From NCBI GenBank assembly GCA_036490215.1, contig DASXEH010000075.1:1-55790 (forward strand): a DNA stretch of 55,790 nt, in the 5' to 3' direction. A model generated the notes under the pieces. The model made no database searches. It saw only the letters and a program-made list of their open reading frames with translations, and was not told the origin of the DNA. This DNA is from JASHSH01 sp036490215 (lineage in GTDB: Bacteria > Pseudomonadota > Alphaproteobacteria > Rhodospirillales > Magnetospirillaceae). Within the stretch, counting starts at the first letter, position 1, and each line of letters begins with the position of its first letter. Positions 34,441-43,367 of the stretch are shown one piece after another. The position numbers and the translations under genes were made by a program.

Positions 34441-35606
34441 GCGAGATGGAGCGCAGCCGGCTTTCGCCCCTGGTGGCGCTGATCCTGGTGGCTTTACCGC
34501 TGCCTCTCGGCTCGATCGTCGCAGCCGCCGCCGGTGGCGACAACGACTCGGGCGAAATGACCGACGACTCGGACGCCAAGACCACGCCGTTCTTCCTGTG
34601 GTCGTCCTGGGAAATCCCGGCTCTGTTCGCGATCGTCGTCGCCGCATTCTGGATGGCGCGCCGCAAGCCGATGTCGCCGCACGCCGAAGCCCTGTGGCTT
34701 GCCCCTGGCTTGCTGGCCGGTGCGACCCTTCCCTTGGTCATGATCGGTCAAGGCATCCTGGTCGGCCCGGCCATTTGGGTCTTTCTGGCCGGCATGGCTG
34801 TGCTCTATTGGCACGAGCTCTCATTGCTCAGCCGCATCGAAGGCGCCACGCGCCACCTCGTCGTCCCCGGCCTGTTTGGCCTAGGCCTCCTCTATGTCTG
34901 GCAGGTCATCGTGCAAGGCTTCGACATTCCCGCCGTGCTGCTGCCGCCGCCCAGCGTCATCTTCGACTCGTTCGGGCAGCAAGGCGCCGAGATGTGGGGC
35001 GATTTCGTTCAGACCGTACTGAAGTCGGTGATCCGCGGCTATCTCATGGGATGCGGCTTGGGCTTTGTCGTCGCCATTCTGGCCGACCGGGTGCCGTTCT
35101 TCGCGCGCGGCCTGTTGCCCTTCGGCAATCTGGTGAGCGCGCTGCCGGTGGTGGGCATCGCGCCGATCATGGTGATGTGGTTCGGTTTCGACTGGCAGTC
35201 GAAGGCGGCGGTGGTCGTGGTGATGACCTTCTTCCCGATGCTGGTCAACACGCTGGCCGGGCTTGGCGAATCGGAACGCATCCAGCTCGATCTGATGCGC
35301 TCTTATGGCGCCGGGTATTGGCTGACGCTGTTCAGGCTGCGGCTGCCCAACGCGCTGCCCTTCATCTTCAACGCGCTGAAGATCAACTCCACCCTGGCGC
35401 TGATCGGCGCCATCGTCGCCGAGTTCTTCGGCACGCCGATCGTCGGGATGGGGTTCCGCATCAGCACGTCGGTGGCGCGCATGGATCTCGGCGTCGTGTG
35501 GGCAACCATCGTCGTCGCTGCTCTCACTGGTTCTCTCGCATACGGCGGTCTGGCCTTGATCGAACGGACCGTCACCGCTTGGCATCCGTCCTACCGGCGG
35601 CGCTAG
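34437..35606 (+). CDS. ABC transporter permease, second, with a long N-terminal extension
   Basis: A 389-residue permease. The C-terminal 260 residues form the usual BPD-type module, including LDLMRSYGAGYWLTLFRLRLPNALPF, the EAA loop. The first 125 residues are extra: a signal-like helix, an acidic loop (GGDNDSGEMTDDSDAK, about 33-48), then about three more helices. Most family permeases are about 250-290 residues long. The start overlaps the first permease stop by 4 bp (ATGA). Function of the extension is unknown. Confidence 0.85.
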   Translation: MSEMERSRLSPLVALILVALPLPLGSIVAAAAGGDNDSGEMTDDSDAKTTPFFLWSSWEIPALFAIVVAAFWMARRKPMSPHAEALWLAPGLLAGATLPLVMIGQGILVGPAIWVFLAGMAVLYWHELSLLSRIEGATRHLVVPGLFGLGLLYVWQVIVQGFDIPAVLLPPPSVIFDSFGQQGAEMWGDFVQTVLKSVIRGYLMGCGLGFVVAILADRVPFFARGLLPFGNLVSALPVVGIAPIMVMWFGFDWQSKAAVVVVMTFFPMLVNTLAGLGESERIQLDLMRSYGAGYWLTLFRLRLPNALPFIFNALKINSTLALIGAIVAEFFGTPIVGMGFRISTSVARMDLGVVWATIVVAALTGSLAYGGLALIERTVTAWHPSYRRR

Positions 35607-35662
35607 GCGCGCTTGTTTTCCAAGTCGATCTTTGTGCTTCAACAGGGGAAGGGAGTTTTTGA

Positions 35663-36661
35663 ATGACTAAGTGGACTAAAACCGCCGCTGCCGTCGTGGC
35701 TCTGGCCACCGTCGGTTTCGCTGCGCAACAGGCTTCGGCTGCCGACGCCTTCACCGTTCAGATGAAGTGGGTAGCCGACGCGCAGTTCGCCGGCTACTAC
35801 GTCGCCGCGGCGAAGGGCTTTTACAAGGACGCCGGCCTCGATGTCACCATCAAGGCCGGTGGCCCGGATATCGCCCCCGAACAGGTGATCGCCGCCGGCG
35901 GTGCCGACGCGATTGTCGACTGGATGCCCGCCGCTCTCGCCGCGCGCGACAAGGGCGAGCCGCTGGTCAACATCGCCCAGGTCTTCCAGAAGTCGGGCCT
36001 GATGCTGACCTGCCGCAAGGACTCGGGCATCAAGATCCCGGCTGACTTCAAGGGCAAGACCCTGGGTGTCTGGTTCTACGGCAACGAGTATCCGTTCATG
36101 GCGTGGATGAACAAGCTGCACCTCTCCACCTCGGGCGCCAACCCCGACGTGAAGGTGCTGAAGCAGGACTTCAACGTCGACCCGATCCTGCAAAAGCAGG
36201 CGGCCTGCATCTCGACCATGAGCTACAACGAATATCCGCAGATCCTCGAATCCGGCCAGCTCAAGGCCGACGATCTGCTGGTCTTCAAGTATCAGGACCA
36301 GGGCGTGGCCGTTCTCGAAGACGGTCTCTACACGCTCGAAAAGAACATCAAGGACAAGGCCGAAGAAGCCAAGCTCGCGAAGTTCGTGAAGGCCTCGATG
36401 AAGGGCTGGGACTATGCGGTTAAGAACCAGGCTGAAGCGGTCGATATCGTCATGAAGGCCGACACCACCGGCGCGATCAAGAAGGAACATCAGGTAACGA
36501 TGATGGCCGAAGTCGCGAAGCTGGTCGAAGGCGGCAAGGGCGGCACGGGCTATCTCGAGAAGGCCGACTACGAACGCACCGTGAAGGTCGTTCTCGAGAA
36601 CAAGGTGATCTCGAAGGAGCCCAAGGGCGCCTGGACTCACGCTGTGTTCGAAATGAAGTGA
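35663..36661 (+). CDS. NMT1/THI5-like substrate-binding protein
   Basis: A 332-residue periplasmic binding protein with a Sec signal peptide (cleaved after ASA, residue 26). The mature N-terminus (VQMKWVADAQFAGYYVAAAKGFYKDAGLDVTIKAGG) is the classic NMT1/THI5-like fold that binds pyrimidines such as hydroxymethylpyrimidine precursors in thiamine uptake. Gene order within a pyrimidine-catabolism island argues for uracil, thymine or related bases rather than thiamine precursors; no TPP riboswitch precedes the operon. It lies 56 bp after the permease and ends at a strong terminator. Confidence 0.88.
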   Translation: MTKWTKTAAAVVALATVGFAAQQASAADAFTVQMKWVADAQFAGYYVAAAKGFYKDAGLDVTIKAGGPDIAPEQVIAAGGADAIVDWMPAALAARDKGEPLVNIAQVFQKSGLMLTCRKDSGIKIPADFKGKTLGVWFYGNEYPFMAWMNKLHLSTSGANPDVKVLKQDFNVDPILQKQAACISTMSYNEYPQILESGQLKADDLLVFKYQDQGVAVLEDGLYTLEKNIKDKAEEAKLAKFVKASMKGWDYAVKNQAEAVDIVMKADTTGAIKKEHQVTMMAEVAKLVEGGKGGTGYLEKADYERTVKVVLENKVISKEPKGAWTHAVFEMK

Positions 36662-36697
36662 TCTCGAAAAAATGATTCGGGCCTCGTGCTCGAATCG

Positions 36698-36729
36698 AAA
36701 GGGGGAGGCTTCGGCCTCCCCCTTTTTTT
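36698..36729 (+). terminator. Rho-independent terminator of the ABC transporter operon
   Basis: GGGGGAGGC and GCCTCCCCC form a 9-bp stem with a TTCG tetraloop, extended by AAA/TTT, followed by a run of seven T. Confidence 0.92.
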
Positions 36730-36739
36730 GTCAGAGATT

Positions 36740-36762
36740 CCCTCTCCCGCACGGGGAGAGGG
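36740..36762. repeat. Short palindromic element near the hydA 3' end
   Basis: CCCTCTCCC-GCAC-GGGGAGAGGG. This CCCTCTCC/GGAGAGGG hairpin is a common dispersed intergenic form, similar in style to the CCCCTCCCC hairpin at 40250-40329. Confidence 0.5.
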
Positions 36763-36783
36763 TGTTTGTAGACGTGTGCCTTC

Positions 36784-38235
36784 CTACTCCGCTGCCGCCC
36801 GGCCGTAGGGTTTCGGGGCGGTGAAGTCGGCGTGTTTCTTGACCACGTCGAATACGGTGCCGAAGGGCGGGCGGTCGATATAGCGACCCTTGCCGCGTTC
36901 GGCTTTGAGCTGCCCATTAGCCCACACCACTTTGCCCTGGCTGAGCGTGGTGGCCGCCCCGCCCTCGACTTCCATACCTTCGAAGATGTTGAAGTCGATC
37001 TTCTGATGGCTGGTCTTGGCCGAGATGGTGCGATGGATCTTCGGGTCCCACACGACGATATCGGCATCGGCGCCTTCGACGATCGCGCCCTTACGCGGAT
37101 AGATGTTGAAGATCTTGGCGGCGTTGGTCGAGGTGACGGCCACGAACTCGTTCATCGTGAGCCGGCCAGTGTTGACGCCGTGGTGCCAGAGCACGCCCAT
37201 GCGGTCTTCGATGCCGCCGCAGCCGTTCGGGATCTTCGAGAAATCGCCCTTACCCATGCCCTTCTGCGGCTCGCAGAAGCAGCAGTGATCAGTGGCGGTG
37301 GTTTGCAGATTGCCCGACTGCAGCCCATGCCACAGCGCGGCCTGATGTTCCTTCGACCGGAACGGCGGGCTCATCACGTGGGCGGCGGCAAAGACGAAAT
37401 CGTTGCTCTGATAGACACTGTCATCGACCAGCAGGTGGCCGGCCAGCACTTCGCCATAGACACGCTGGCCTTCGTTACGGGCGCGCGTGATCGCTTCAAG
37501 CGACTGGCGGCAGGAGTTGTGGACGATATAGAGCGGCACGTTGAGCACCTTCGCGATCTGGATCGCGCGGTTGGCGGCCTCGCCCTCCACTTCCGGCGGA
37601 CGGCTCAACGGATGCCCCTCGGGACCGTTGATGCCCTGGGCCAGCAGCTTCTTCTGCAGGCGGAACACCAGCTCGCCATTCTCGGCATGCACGGTCGGCA
37701 TCGCACCGAGTTCGAGGGCGCGCGAGAAGCTGTTCACCAGCACTTCGTCATCGCACATGATGGCGTTCTTGTACGCCATGAAGTGCTTGAAGCTGTTGAC
37801 GCCATGCTTCTCGACCAATGTGCCCATATCCTTCGAGACGCTGTCGTCCCACCAGGTGATGGCGACATGGAAGGAATAGTCACCCGCCGCCTTCTCGGCC
37901 CAGCCGCGCCAGGTCTTGTAGGCATCGAGGATGTTCTGCTTCGGATTGGGAATCACGAAGTCGATGATCATCGTGTTGCCGCCGGCGAAGCCCGCGGCCG
38001 TGCCGGTGAAGAAGTCTTCGCTGGTGGTGGTGCCCATGAAGGGCAGTTCCATATGGGTGTGCGGATCGATGCCGCCGGGCATCACATAGCAACCGCCGGC
38101 GTCGACCGTTTCAGTGCCGGCGGGCACATCGAGCTTTTCGCCGATGGCCTTGATCACGCCCCCATCCGTGTAGACATCGGATTTGTAGCTCCGATCTGCG
38201 GTAACGACAGTACCCCCACGAATGACGACGCCCAT
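36784..38235 (-). CDS. hydA: Dihydropyrimidinase
   Basis: A 483-residue amidohydrolase that opens dihydrouracil and dihydrothymine to N-carbamoyl-beta-alanine and the methyl analogue. The zinc site is GGIDPHTHMELPFMG (His59, His61), the bridging carbamylated lysine is Lys150 in SFKHFMAYK, and VHAENGE and VHNSCRQSLEAI supply the other histidines. Dihydropyrimidinase and D-hydantoinase cannot be fully separated by sequence, but the flanking preTA, amidohydrolase and rutR genes settle the role. It starts 2 bp after the rutR stop, in the same minus-strand transcript. Confidence 0.94.
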   Translation of the reverse strand: MGVVIRGGTVVTADRSYKSDVYTDGGVIKAIGEKLDVPAGTETVDAGGCYVMPGGIDPHTHMELPFMGTTTSEDFFTGTAAGFAGGNTMIIDFVIPNPKQNILDAYKTWRGWAEKAAGDYSFHVAITWWDDSVSKDMGTLVEKHGVNSFKHFMAYKNAIMCDDEVLVNSFSRALELGAMPTVHAENGELVFRLQKKLLAQGINGPEGHPLSRPPEVEGEAANRAIQIAKVLNVPLYIVHNSCRQSLEAITRARNEGQRVYGEVLAGHLLVDDSVYQSNDFVFAAAHVMSPPFRSKEHQAALWHGLQSGNLQTTATDHCCFCEPQKGMGKGDFSKIPNGCGGIEDRMGVLWHHGVNTGRLTMNEFVAVTSTNAAKIFNIYPRKGAIVEGADADIVVWDPKIHRTISAKTSHQKIDFNIFEGMEVEGGAATTLSQGKVVWANGQLKAERGKGRYIDRPPFGTVFDVVKKHADFTAPKPYGRAAAE

Positions 38236-38237
38236 GG

Positions 38238-38957
38238 CTATGCTCCCTTTGCCCGGTGCTCCGAACCCGTCTCACCTTCCGCCAAACCGGCGGCGCGCAG
38301 CACCAGGCGCGTCACCTCGGCGGTAATCTGATCCCAATCTTTGCGATCCAGGCGCGTCTTGTCGAGCACCAGTCGCACCTGAATCGCGAAATCGGCGTAA
38401 TGCTGGGTCAAGGCCCAGATCATGAAGAAGAAATGCCGCGTGTCGACCGGCGCCATCTTGCCCGCCGCGATCCATCCATCGAGTACGGCAGCCTTTTCCT
38501 CGACGATCCGGCGCAGGTCTTCGGACAGATAGGTTTGCAGCTGCGGCGCGCCGTGCAGCATCTCATTGGCATAGACGCGCGAGGCCTGCGGCCGCGAGCG
38601 CGTGGCCTCCATCTTGGAGCGGATATAGGCTGTGAAGGCCTCGGCCGGATCGGCCTCAGGATGCACCGCCGAGATCGGCGTCAGCCAGGCGGTCAGAATG
38701 TCATCGAGGACCGCGCGATAGAGCTCTTCCTTGGTGCCGAAATAGTAATGCAGATTGGCCTTGGGCAGCTCTGCCTGTTCGGCGATCTCGGCCATCGTAG
38801 CCCCACCGAAACCGGTCTCGGCGAAGACGTGTTCGGCGGCCTTGAGGATGCGGGCCAGATTCTCACGCCCGACCCGGCGGCGGCCGATCGCACGATCGGT
38901 ACTGCCAGCCGTGCCAGTGCGTTCGATTACGGATGCTGGCGCCTGATCCTCATCCAC
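38238..38957 (-). CDS. rutR: RutR-like TetR-family repressor
   Basis: A 239-residue TetR regulator. The helix-turn-helix (about 52-75: GATMAEIAEQAELPKANLHYYF, then GTKEELY) is close to RutR, the uracil- and thymine-sensing repressor of E. coli. The C-terminal half is the ligand-binding dimer domain. I start it at GTG 38957, which overlaps the upstream amidohydrolase gene by 8 bp; an upstream reading to 39074 would overlap more than 100 bp with no family character. It is embedded in the operon it probably controls, and a RutR-like operator lies upstream of preT. Confidence 0.85.
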   Translation of the reverse strand: MDEDQAPASVIERTGTAGSTDRAIGRRRVGRENLARILKAAEHVFAETGFGGATMAEIAEQAELPKANLHYYFGTKEELYRAVLDDILTAWLTPISAVHPEADPAEAFTAYIRSKMEATRSRPQASRVYANEMLHGAPQLQTYLSEDLRRIVEEKAAVLDGWIAAGKMAPVDTRHFFFMIWALTQHYADFAIQVRLVLDKTRLDRKDWDQITAEVTRLVLRAAGLAEGETGSEHRAKGA

Positions 38958-40215
38958 GCTTCGGTTCCGCACCCATGGCGTTGGCGGTCTCGACCGCGGC
39001 ACGCAGCAGCACGTTGCAGCCTGCCTCGATCCATTCCGGTTTCGCGTCCTCGACCTCGTTGTGGCTGATGCCATCGATGCACGGCACGAAGATCATCGAG
39101 GTCGGCGCCACCTTCGATACGTAGCAGGCGTCGTGACCGGCGCCCGAGACCATGTCGCGGTTGGAATAACCCATCTCACCGGTCGCCTTGCGCACCGCGG
39201 CAATGCAGGCCGCGTTGAACGTGATCGGCGCGTAATAGAATATCTGCTTGATCTCGACTTCGAGCTTTTGTTCGGCCGCGATCTTGGCCACCGACTCGCG
39301 CAGCTCGCGATCCATCTCGGCCAGCACATCGTCCTTGGGATGACGGAAGTCCACTGTGTGAAAGACGCGGCCCGGGATCACGTTGCGCGAATTCGGATAC
39401 ACGTTGACCATGCCCACGGTGGCGCAGGCATAAGGTGCATGCTTGAGGCCGATGCGGTTGACCTCCTGCACCGTCCGCGCGGCGCCGATCAGCGCATCGC
39501 GCCGCCGGCTCATCGGCGTCGGGCCGGCATGAGATTCCTGGCCGGTCCACACCAACTCGTACCAGCGCTGGCCCTGGGCGTCGGTGACGACGCCGATCGT
39601 CTTGTCCTCTGCTTCGAGGATCGGGCCCTGCTCGATATGCGCCTCGAAATAGGCGCCGACCGGGCGCTTGCCCACCGCTTCCGTGCCGGCATAACCGATG
39701 CGCTTCAACTCCTCGCCCATCGTCTTGCCATCGGGATCGGAACGCGAGAGACCATAGGCCTCGTCGAACACGCCGGCGAACACACCCGAGGCGACCATAG
39801 CCGGCGCAAAACGCGAGCCCTCTTCGTTGGTCCACACCGCCACTTCGATCGGCGCTTCGGTCTGATAGTTCATGTCGTTGAGGCTGCGCACCACTTCGAG
39901 CCCGGCCAGCACGCCATAGACGCCGTCGAACCGGCCACCTGTCGGCTGGCTGTCGAGATGGCTGCCCATCACCACCGGCGGCAGATCGTTATTCTTGCCC
40001 GGACGACGCGCGAAGATATTGCCGATGCGATCGACGCTGATGGTGCAGCCGGCATCGCGGCACCACTTCACGAACAGATCGCGGCCCTGCTTGTCGAGAT
40101 CGGTCAGCGCAAGCCGCGCGACGCCACCCTTGGGCGTGGCACCGATCTTGGCCATCTCCATCAGACTGTCCCAGAGACGCTTGCCGTCGACCTTGGTGTT
40201 GGAGTGGAGAGTCAT
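38950..40215 (-). CDS. N-carbamoyl-beta-alanine amidohydrolase (beta-ureidopropionase)
   Basis: A 421-residue M20-type Zn-dependent amidohydrolase (AmaB/HyuC/PydC group). Metal ligands are visible: His86 and Asp97 in GSHLDSQPTGGRFDG, Glu131-Glu132 in TNEEGSRF, and His in EAHIEQGP (about 192). Substrate-contact residues typical of the group follow (QESHAGPTPM, NSRNVIPG). It hydrolyses N-carbamoyl-beta-alanine to beta-alanine, CO2 and ammonia. It follows preA at a gap filled by a palindromic repeat and overlaps rutR by 8 bp. Confidence 0.92.
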   Translation of the reverse strand: MTLHSNTKVDGKRLWDSLMEMAKIGATPKGGVARLALTDLDKQGRDLFVKWCRDAGCTISVDRIGNIFARRPGKNNDLPPVVMGSHLDSQPTGGRFDGVYGVLAGLEVVRSLNDMNYQTEAPIEVAVWTNEEGSRFAPAMVASGVFAGVFDEAYGLSRSDPDGKTMGEELKRIGYAGTEAVGKRPVGAYFEAHIEQGPILEAEDKTIGVVTDAQGQRWYELVWTGQESHAGPTPMSRRRDALIGAARTVQEVNRIGLKHAPYACATVGMVNVYPNSRNVIPGRVFHTVDFRHPKDDVLAEMDRELRESVAKIAAEQKLEVEIKQIFYYAPITFNAACIAAVRKATGEMGYSNRDMVSGAGHDACYVSKVAPTSMIFVPCIDGISHNEVEDAKPEWIEAGCNVLLRAAVETANAMGAEPKRG

Positions 40216-40249
40216 GTGGTTCCTCTATTCGTCTCGTCGTATGTGCCTT

Positions 40250-40329
40250 CCCCCCACCCTACCTCCCCACTAGGGGGAGGGTTTAGAACTAGGCCCCTCC
40301 CCTCGACGGGGAGGGGTTGGGGTGGGGTG
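40250..40329. repeat. Palindromic repeat between preA and the amidohydrolase gene
   Basis: About 80 bp: outer arms CCCCCCACCCTACC and GGTTGGGGTGGGG, inner hairpins CTCCCCACTAGGGGGAG and CCCCTCCCCTCGACGGGGAG. It fills most of the gap between the preA stop and the amidohydrolase start. The form is that of a dispersed intergenic element. Confidence 0.65.
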
Positions 40330-40341
40330 ACTCTTCCGTCC

Positions 40342-41622
40342 TTACTCTGCCGCCAGCGGCGCGCGCAGCGGGTTGCGCGGATCGTTGGTCCAGTTCAGAT
40401 ACGGCTTCTTGTTTTCTTCCTTCACCATGGTGATGCAGTCGGGCACCGGGCAGACCTGGTAGCACAGGTTGCAGCCGACGCATTCCTCGGTGATCACCTC
40501 GTAGACGCGATGGCCACCCTTCACCTTCTGGCTGATCGACTGGTGCGAGGTGTCTTCGCAGGCAATGTAGCAGCGCCCGCACTCGATGCAGAGATCCTGA
40601 TCGATGACGGCCTTCGACACGTAGTTGATGTTGAGGTCGTTCCAGTCGACCACATTGCCCAGCGCGCGGCCGCGGAAATCGTCGAGCGTGCGATAGCCCT
40701 TCGAATCCATCCAATCGCTGAGGCCATGGATCATGTCGTCGACGATGCGGAAGCCCGAGACCATCGCGGCGGTGCAGACCTGCACATTGTCGGCGCCCAG
40801 CGCCAGGAACTCGGCGGCGTCATGCCAGTTGCCGATACCGCCGATCGCGGAGATCGGCAGGCCGCGCGTGTCGGGGCTGCGGCCGATCTCGGCCACCATG
40901 TGCAGCGCCATCGGCCGCACAGCCGGACCGCAATAGCCGCCATGAGTGCCCTTGCCGTCCACGGTGGGCGTCGGCGCCATCAGGTCGAGATCGACGGTGA
41001 TCAGCGAGTTGACCGTGTTGATCAGACTGACCGCGTCAGCGCCGCCCTGCTTCGCGGCTTCCGCCGACCACAGGATGTTGGTGATGTTGGGCGTCAGCTT
41101 CACCAGCACCGGCATGCGGGTGGCGCTCTTCACCCAGCGCGTCACCTGCTCGACCATCTCGGGCACCTGGCCCACCGCCGAGCCCATGCCGCGTTCGCAC
41201 ATGCCATGCGGACAGCCGAGATTGAGTTCGATGCCGTCGCAGCCGGTAGCCTCGACCTTCTTGGTCAGTTCGACCCAAGAAGATTCTTGAATCTGCGCCA
41301 TGATCGAACCGATCACCGCGCGATCGGGCCATTCGCGCTTCACCTTGATCATCTCGTCCAGGTTGATTTGGAGCGGACGATCGCTGATCAACTCGATGTT
41401 GTTGAAGCCGATCAGGTTGCGCGCGGTGTCGTGGATCGCGCCGTAGCGCGACGAGACGTTGATCACCGGCGGATCTTCGCCGAGGGTCTTCCACACCACG
41501 CCGCCCCAGCCCGCCTTGAAGGCGCGGACGACGTTGTACTCCTTGTCTGTCGGCGGCGCCGAGGCCAGCCAGAACGGATTGGGCGACTTGATGCCGGCAA
41601 TGGTGGAACGCAGGTCGGCCAT
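40342..41622 (-). CDS. preA: NAD-dependent dihydropyrimidine dehydrogenase, subunit PreA
   Basis: A 426-residue subunit with an FMN-binding dihydroorotate-dehydrogenase-like barrel (about 1-320) and a C-terminal ferredoxin domain with two 4Fe-4S motifs, CIECGRCYIAC and CVGCNLCYQVCPVPDC. The catalytic cysteine is expected at Cys142 in GCPHGMCERG. With PreT it interconverts uracil or thymine and the 5,6-dihydro bases using NAD(H). I start it at ATG 41622, with GGAGAA upstream. It follows preT after a 125-bp gap occupied by a repeat element. Confidence 0.96.
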   Translation of the reverse strand: MADLRSTIAGIKSPNPFWLASAPPTDKEYNVVRAFKAGWGGVVWKTLGEDPPVINVSSRYGAIHDTARNLIGFNNIELISDRPLQINLDEMIKVKREWPDRAVIGSIMAQIQESSWVELTKKVEATGCDGIELNLGCPHGMCERGMGSAVGQVPEMVEQVTRWVKSATRMPVLVKLTPNITNILWSAEAAKQGGADAVSLINTVNSLITVDLDLMAPTPTVDGKGTHGGYCGPAVRPMALHMVAEIGRSPDTRGLPISAIGGIGNWHDAAEFLALGADNVQVCTAAMVSGFRIVDDMIHGLSDWMDSKGYRTLDDFRGRALGNVVDWNDLNINYVSKAVIDQDLCIECGRCYIACEDTSHQSISQKVKGGHRVYEVITEECVGCNLCYQVCPVPDCITMVKEENKKPYLNWTNDPRNPLRAPLAAE

Positions 41623-41647
41623 GGGCGGTTCTCCTCGTCTGCGGCAC

Positions 41648-41742
41648 ACCCTTCGAGACGCGCTTTCAGCGCTCCTCAGGGTGAGGTCCTAATTTATGTC
41701 CTCATGGTGAGGTGCGCGCGCAGCGCGCCTCGAACCATGAGA
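41648..41742. repeat. Double-hairpin repeat between preT and preA
   Basis: Two neighbouring hairpins: one from ACCCTTCGAGACGCGC to GCGCTCCTCAGGGT, one from CTCATGGTGAGGTGCGCG to CGCGCCTCGAACCATGAG. This is a form common between genes in Rhizobiales and Rhodospirillales. It fills almost the whole preT-preA gap. Confidence 0.65.
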
Positions 41743-41747
41743 TTCCG

Positions 41748-43091
41748 TTACCCCTTCAAAAACCGATCGATCGCATGGGCGGCGAGTTTGCCGTCCTGCA
41801 CCGCTTGCACGGTCAGGTCTTCGCCGCTCTTCACGCAGTCGCCGCCGGCAAAGATGCCTTTGAGACTGGTGGCGAAGTCCTTGTTCACGGCGATCTTGCC
41901 GTTCTTCAGCTCAAGCCCCGCCAGCGTCTCCTCGATCATCGTCTGGCCGACAGCCTTGAGCACCATGTCGCAGGCGATCGTGACCGTTTCCTTGGTCTCG
42001 ACCAGCTTGCCCTTGGCGTCCAGCTTGGTGCGGACGAATTCGACCGCGGTGACCTTGCCGGCATCTTTACCTTTAGAGGGGCCCTTGATCTTCTTCGGCG
42101 CCAGCCAATCGCGCACCACCACGCCCGACGATTTGGCGAGCTGCTGCTCATAGCCGGTGGCGCTCATCTGCTCGGGGCCACGGCGATAGGCCATCACCAC
42201 TTCGTCGGCACCCAGCAGCTTTGACTGGATCGCCGCGTCGATGGCGGTGTTGCCGCCGCCGATCACCACCACGCGCTTGCCCACCTTCGGCGCACCCAGC
42301 GTCTTGCGCTGGCGCAGGCGCTCGATGAAATCGACTGCGTCGCCCACGCCCTTCAACTGCTCGCCCGCAATGCTCAGATCGCGCGTGTTGCCCAGGCCGA
42401 CGCCGATGAACACCGCGTCGTATTTGACCGACAGCTCGTGCAGCTTCACGCCACGGCCCAGCGCCTTGCCGTAATGGATCTTGATGCCGCCGATGCCCAG
42501 GATGAACTTCGCTTCCTTGCGCGCGAAGTCGTTGACCATCTTATAGGCGGCGATGCCGTATTCGTTGAGGCCGCCAGCCTTCGGCTTGGCTTCGAACACC
42601 GCAACCTCATGGCCGAGCATGGCCAGGCGATGCGCCGCCGACAGGCTCGCCGGGCCCGCGCCGACCACGGCCACCTTTTTGCCGGTGCTGGGCGCGCGGG
42701 TGAAGGGATGCGGCGCTTTCGTCGCGGCCGCTTCTTCCATCAGCGCATCGGTGGCGAAGCGCTGCAACCGGCCGATCGAAATCGGGCGCTGCTCGCCTTC
42801 GTTCATCACGCATTTCTCTTCGCACAGCACTTCCGTCGGGCAGACGCGCGCGCAGGTGCCGCCGAAGATGTTCTCTTCCATGATGGTGTGGGCAGCGCCC
42901 GTGGCATGGCCATTGGCGATGCGGCGGATGAAGCCCGGAATGTCGATGCCGGTAGGGCAGGCGCGCACGCAGGGCGCGTCATAGCAGAACAGACAGCGGG
43001 AACTTTCCGCCAGGGCCTGCCGCGGCGTGAAGCGTGGCGAAATATCGTCGTCGAGGCTTTCCGGACCGGAGGTGCTGACGGCTCCCGACAT
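41748..43091 (-). CDS. preT: NAD-dependent dihydropyrimidine dehydrogenase, subunit PreT
   Basis: A 447-residue subunit with an N-terminal iron-sulphur domain (CLFCYDAPCVRACP at about 33-46, then CARVCPTEVLCEEKC) and a GltD-like FAD/NAD-binding part (VAVVGAGPASLSAAH; VVVIGGGNTAIDAA; the closing FAGGDCV). It passes electrons from NAD(P)H through FAD and Fe-S clusters to PreA. It is the first gene of the minus-strand operon preT-preA-amidohydrolase-rutR-hydA. The RutR-like site (43368-43383) is about 280 bp upstream. Confidence 0.96.
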   Translation of the reverse strand: MSGAVSTSGPESLDDDISPRFTPRQALAESSRCLFCYDAPCVRACPTGIDIPGFIRRIANGHATGAAHTIMEENIFGGTCARVCPTEVLCEEKCVMNEGEQRPISIGRLQRFATDALMEEAAATKAPHPFTRAPSTGKKVAVVGAGPASLSAAHRLAMLGHEVAVFEAKPKAGGLNEYGIAAYKMVNDFARKEAKFILGIGGIKIHYGKALGRGVKLHELSVKYDAVFIGVGLGNTRDLSIAGEQLKGVGDAVDFIERLRQRKTLGAPKVGKRVVVIGGGNTAIDAAIQSKLLGADEVVMAYRRGPEQMSATGYEQQLAKSSGVVVRDWLAPKKIKGPSKGKDAGKVTAVEFVRTKLDAKGKLVETKETVTIACDMVLKAVGQTMIEETLAGLELKNGKIAVNKDFATSLKGIFAGGDCVKSGEDLTVQAVQDGKLAAHAIDRFLKG

Positions 43092-43141
43092 GCGCAGTGC
43101 TCTCCCCTCAAAAGGGGCCAGCCGGCACGTCCTCTTCTACT

Positions 43142-43204
43142 CGTCATTCCCGCGAAAGCGGGAATCCAGCCGATGCCTGGACCCTTACTTATGCAAGGGT
43201 GACG
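43142..43204. repeat. Palindromic repeat upstream of preT
   Basis: An element that begins CGTCATTCCCGCGAAAGCGGGAATCC and ends GGGTGACG; the first part folds as CCCGC-GAAA-GCGGG. CGTCA and TGACG are the outer ends. Widespread dispersed form in Proteobacteria. Confidence 0.7.
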
Positions 43205-43367
43205 GACTGAGGCTCCGCCAAACCGACCCTGTTCGACGGCCCTGCAAGTCCCGCGCCCGCTCCCCGGAGCCCCGCCGATCCGCCGCCTCAGGGGCCGCGA
43301 AAATCGACAAAACGCCTGGGGCACAATGACTCCCCTCGGACACGACCCTCAGGCCGACCCGAGAAGC

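Noticed and set aside
36832..38331. A 499-codon plus-strand open frame opposite hydA
   Set aside because: Antisense of dihydropyrimidinase.
39061..42153. A 1030-codon plus-strand open frame across the amidohydrolase, preA and preT genes
   Set aside because: It covers three well-identified minus-strand genes and their gaps; histidine/arginine-rich shadow translation with no domain.
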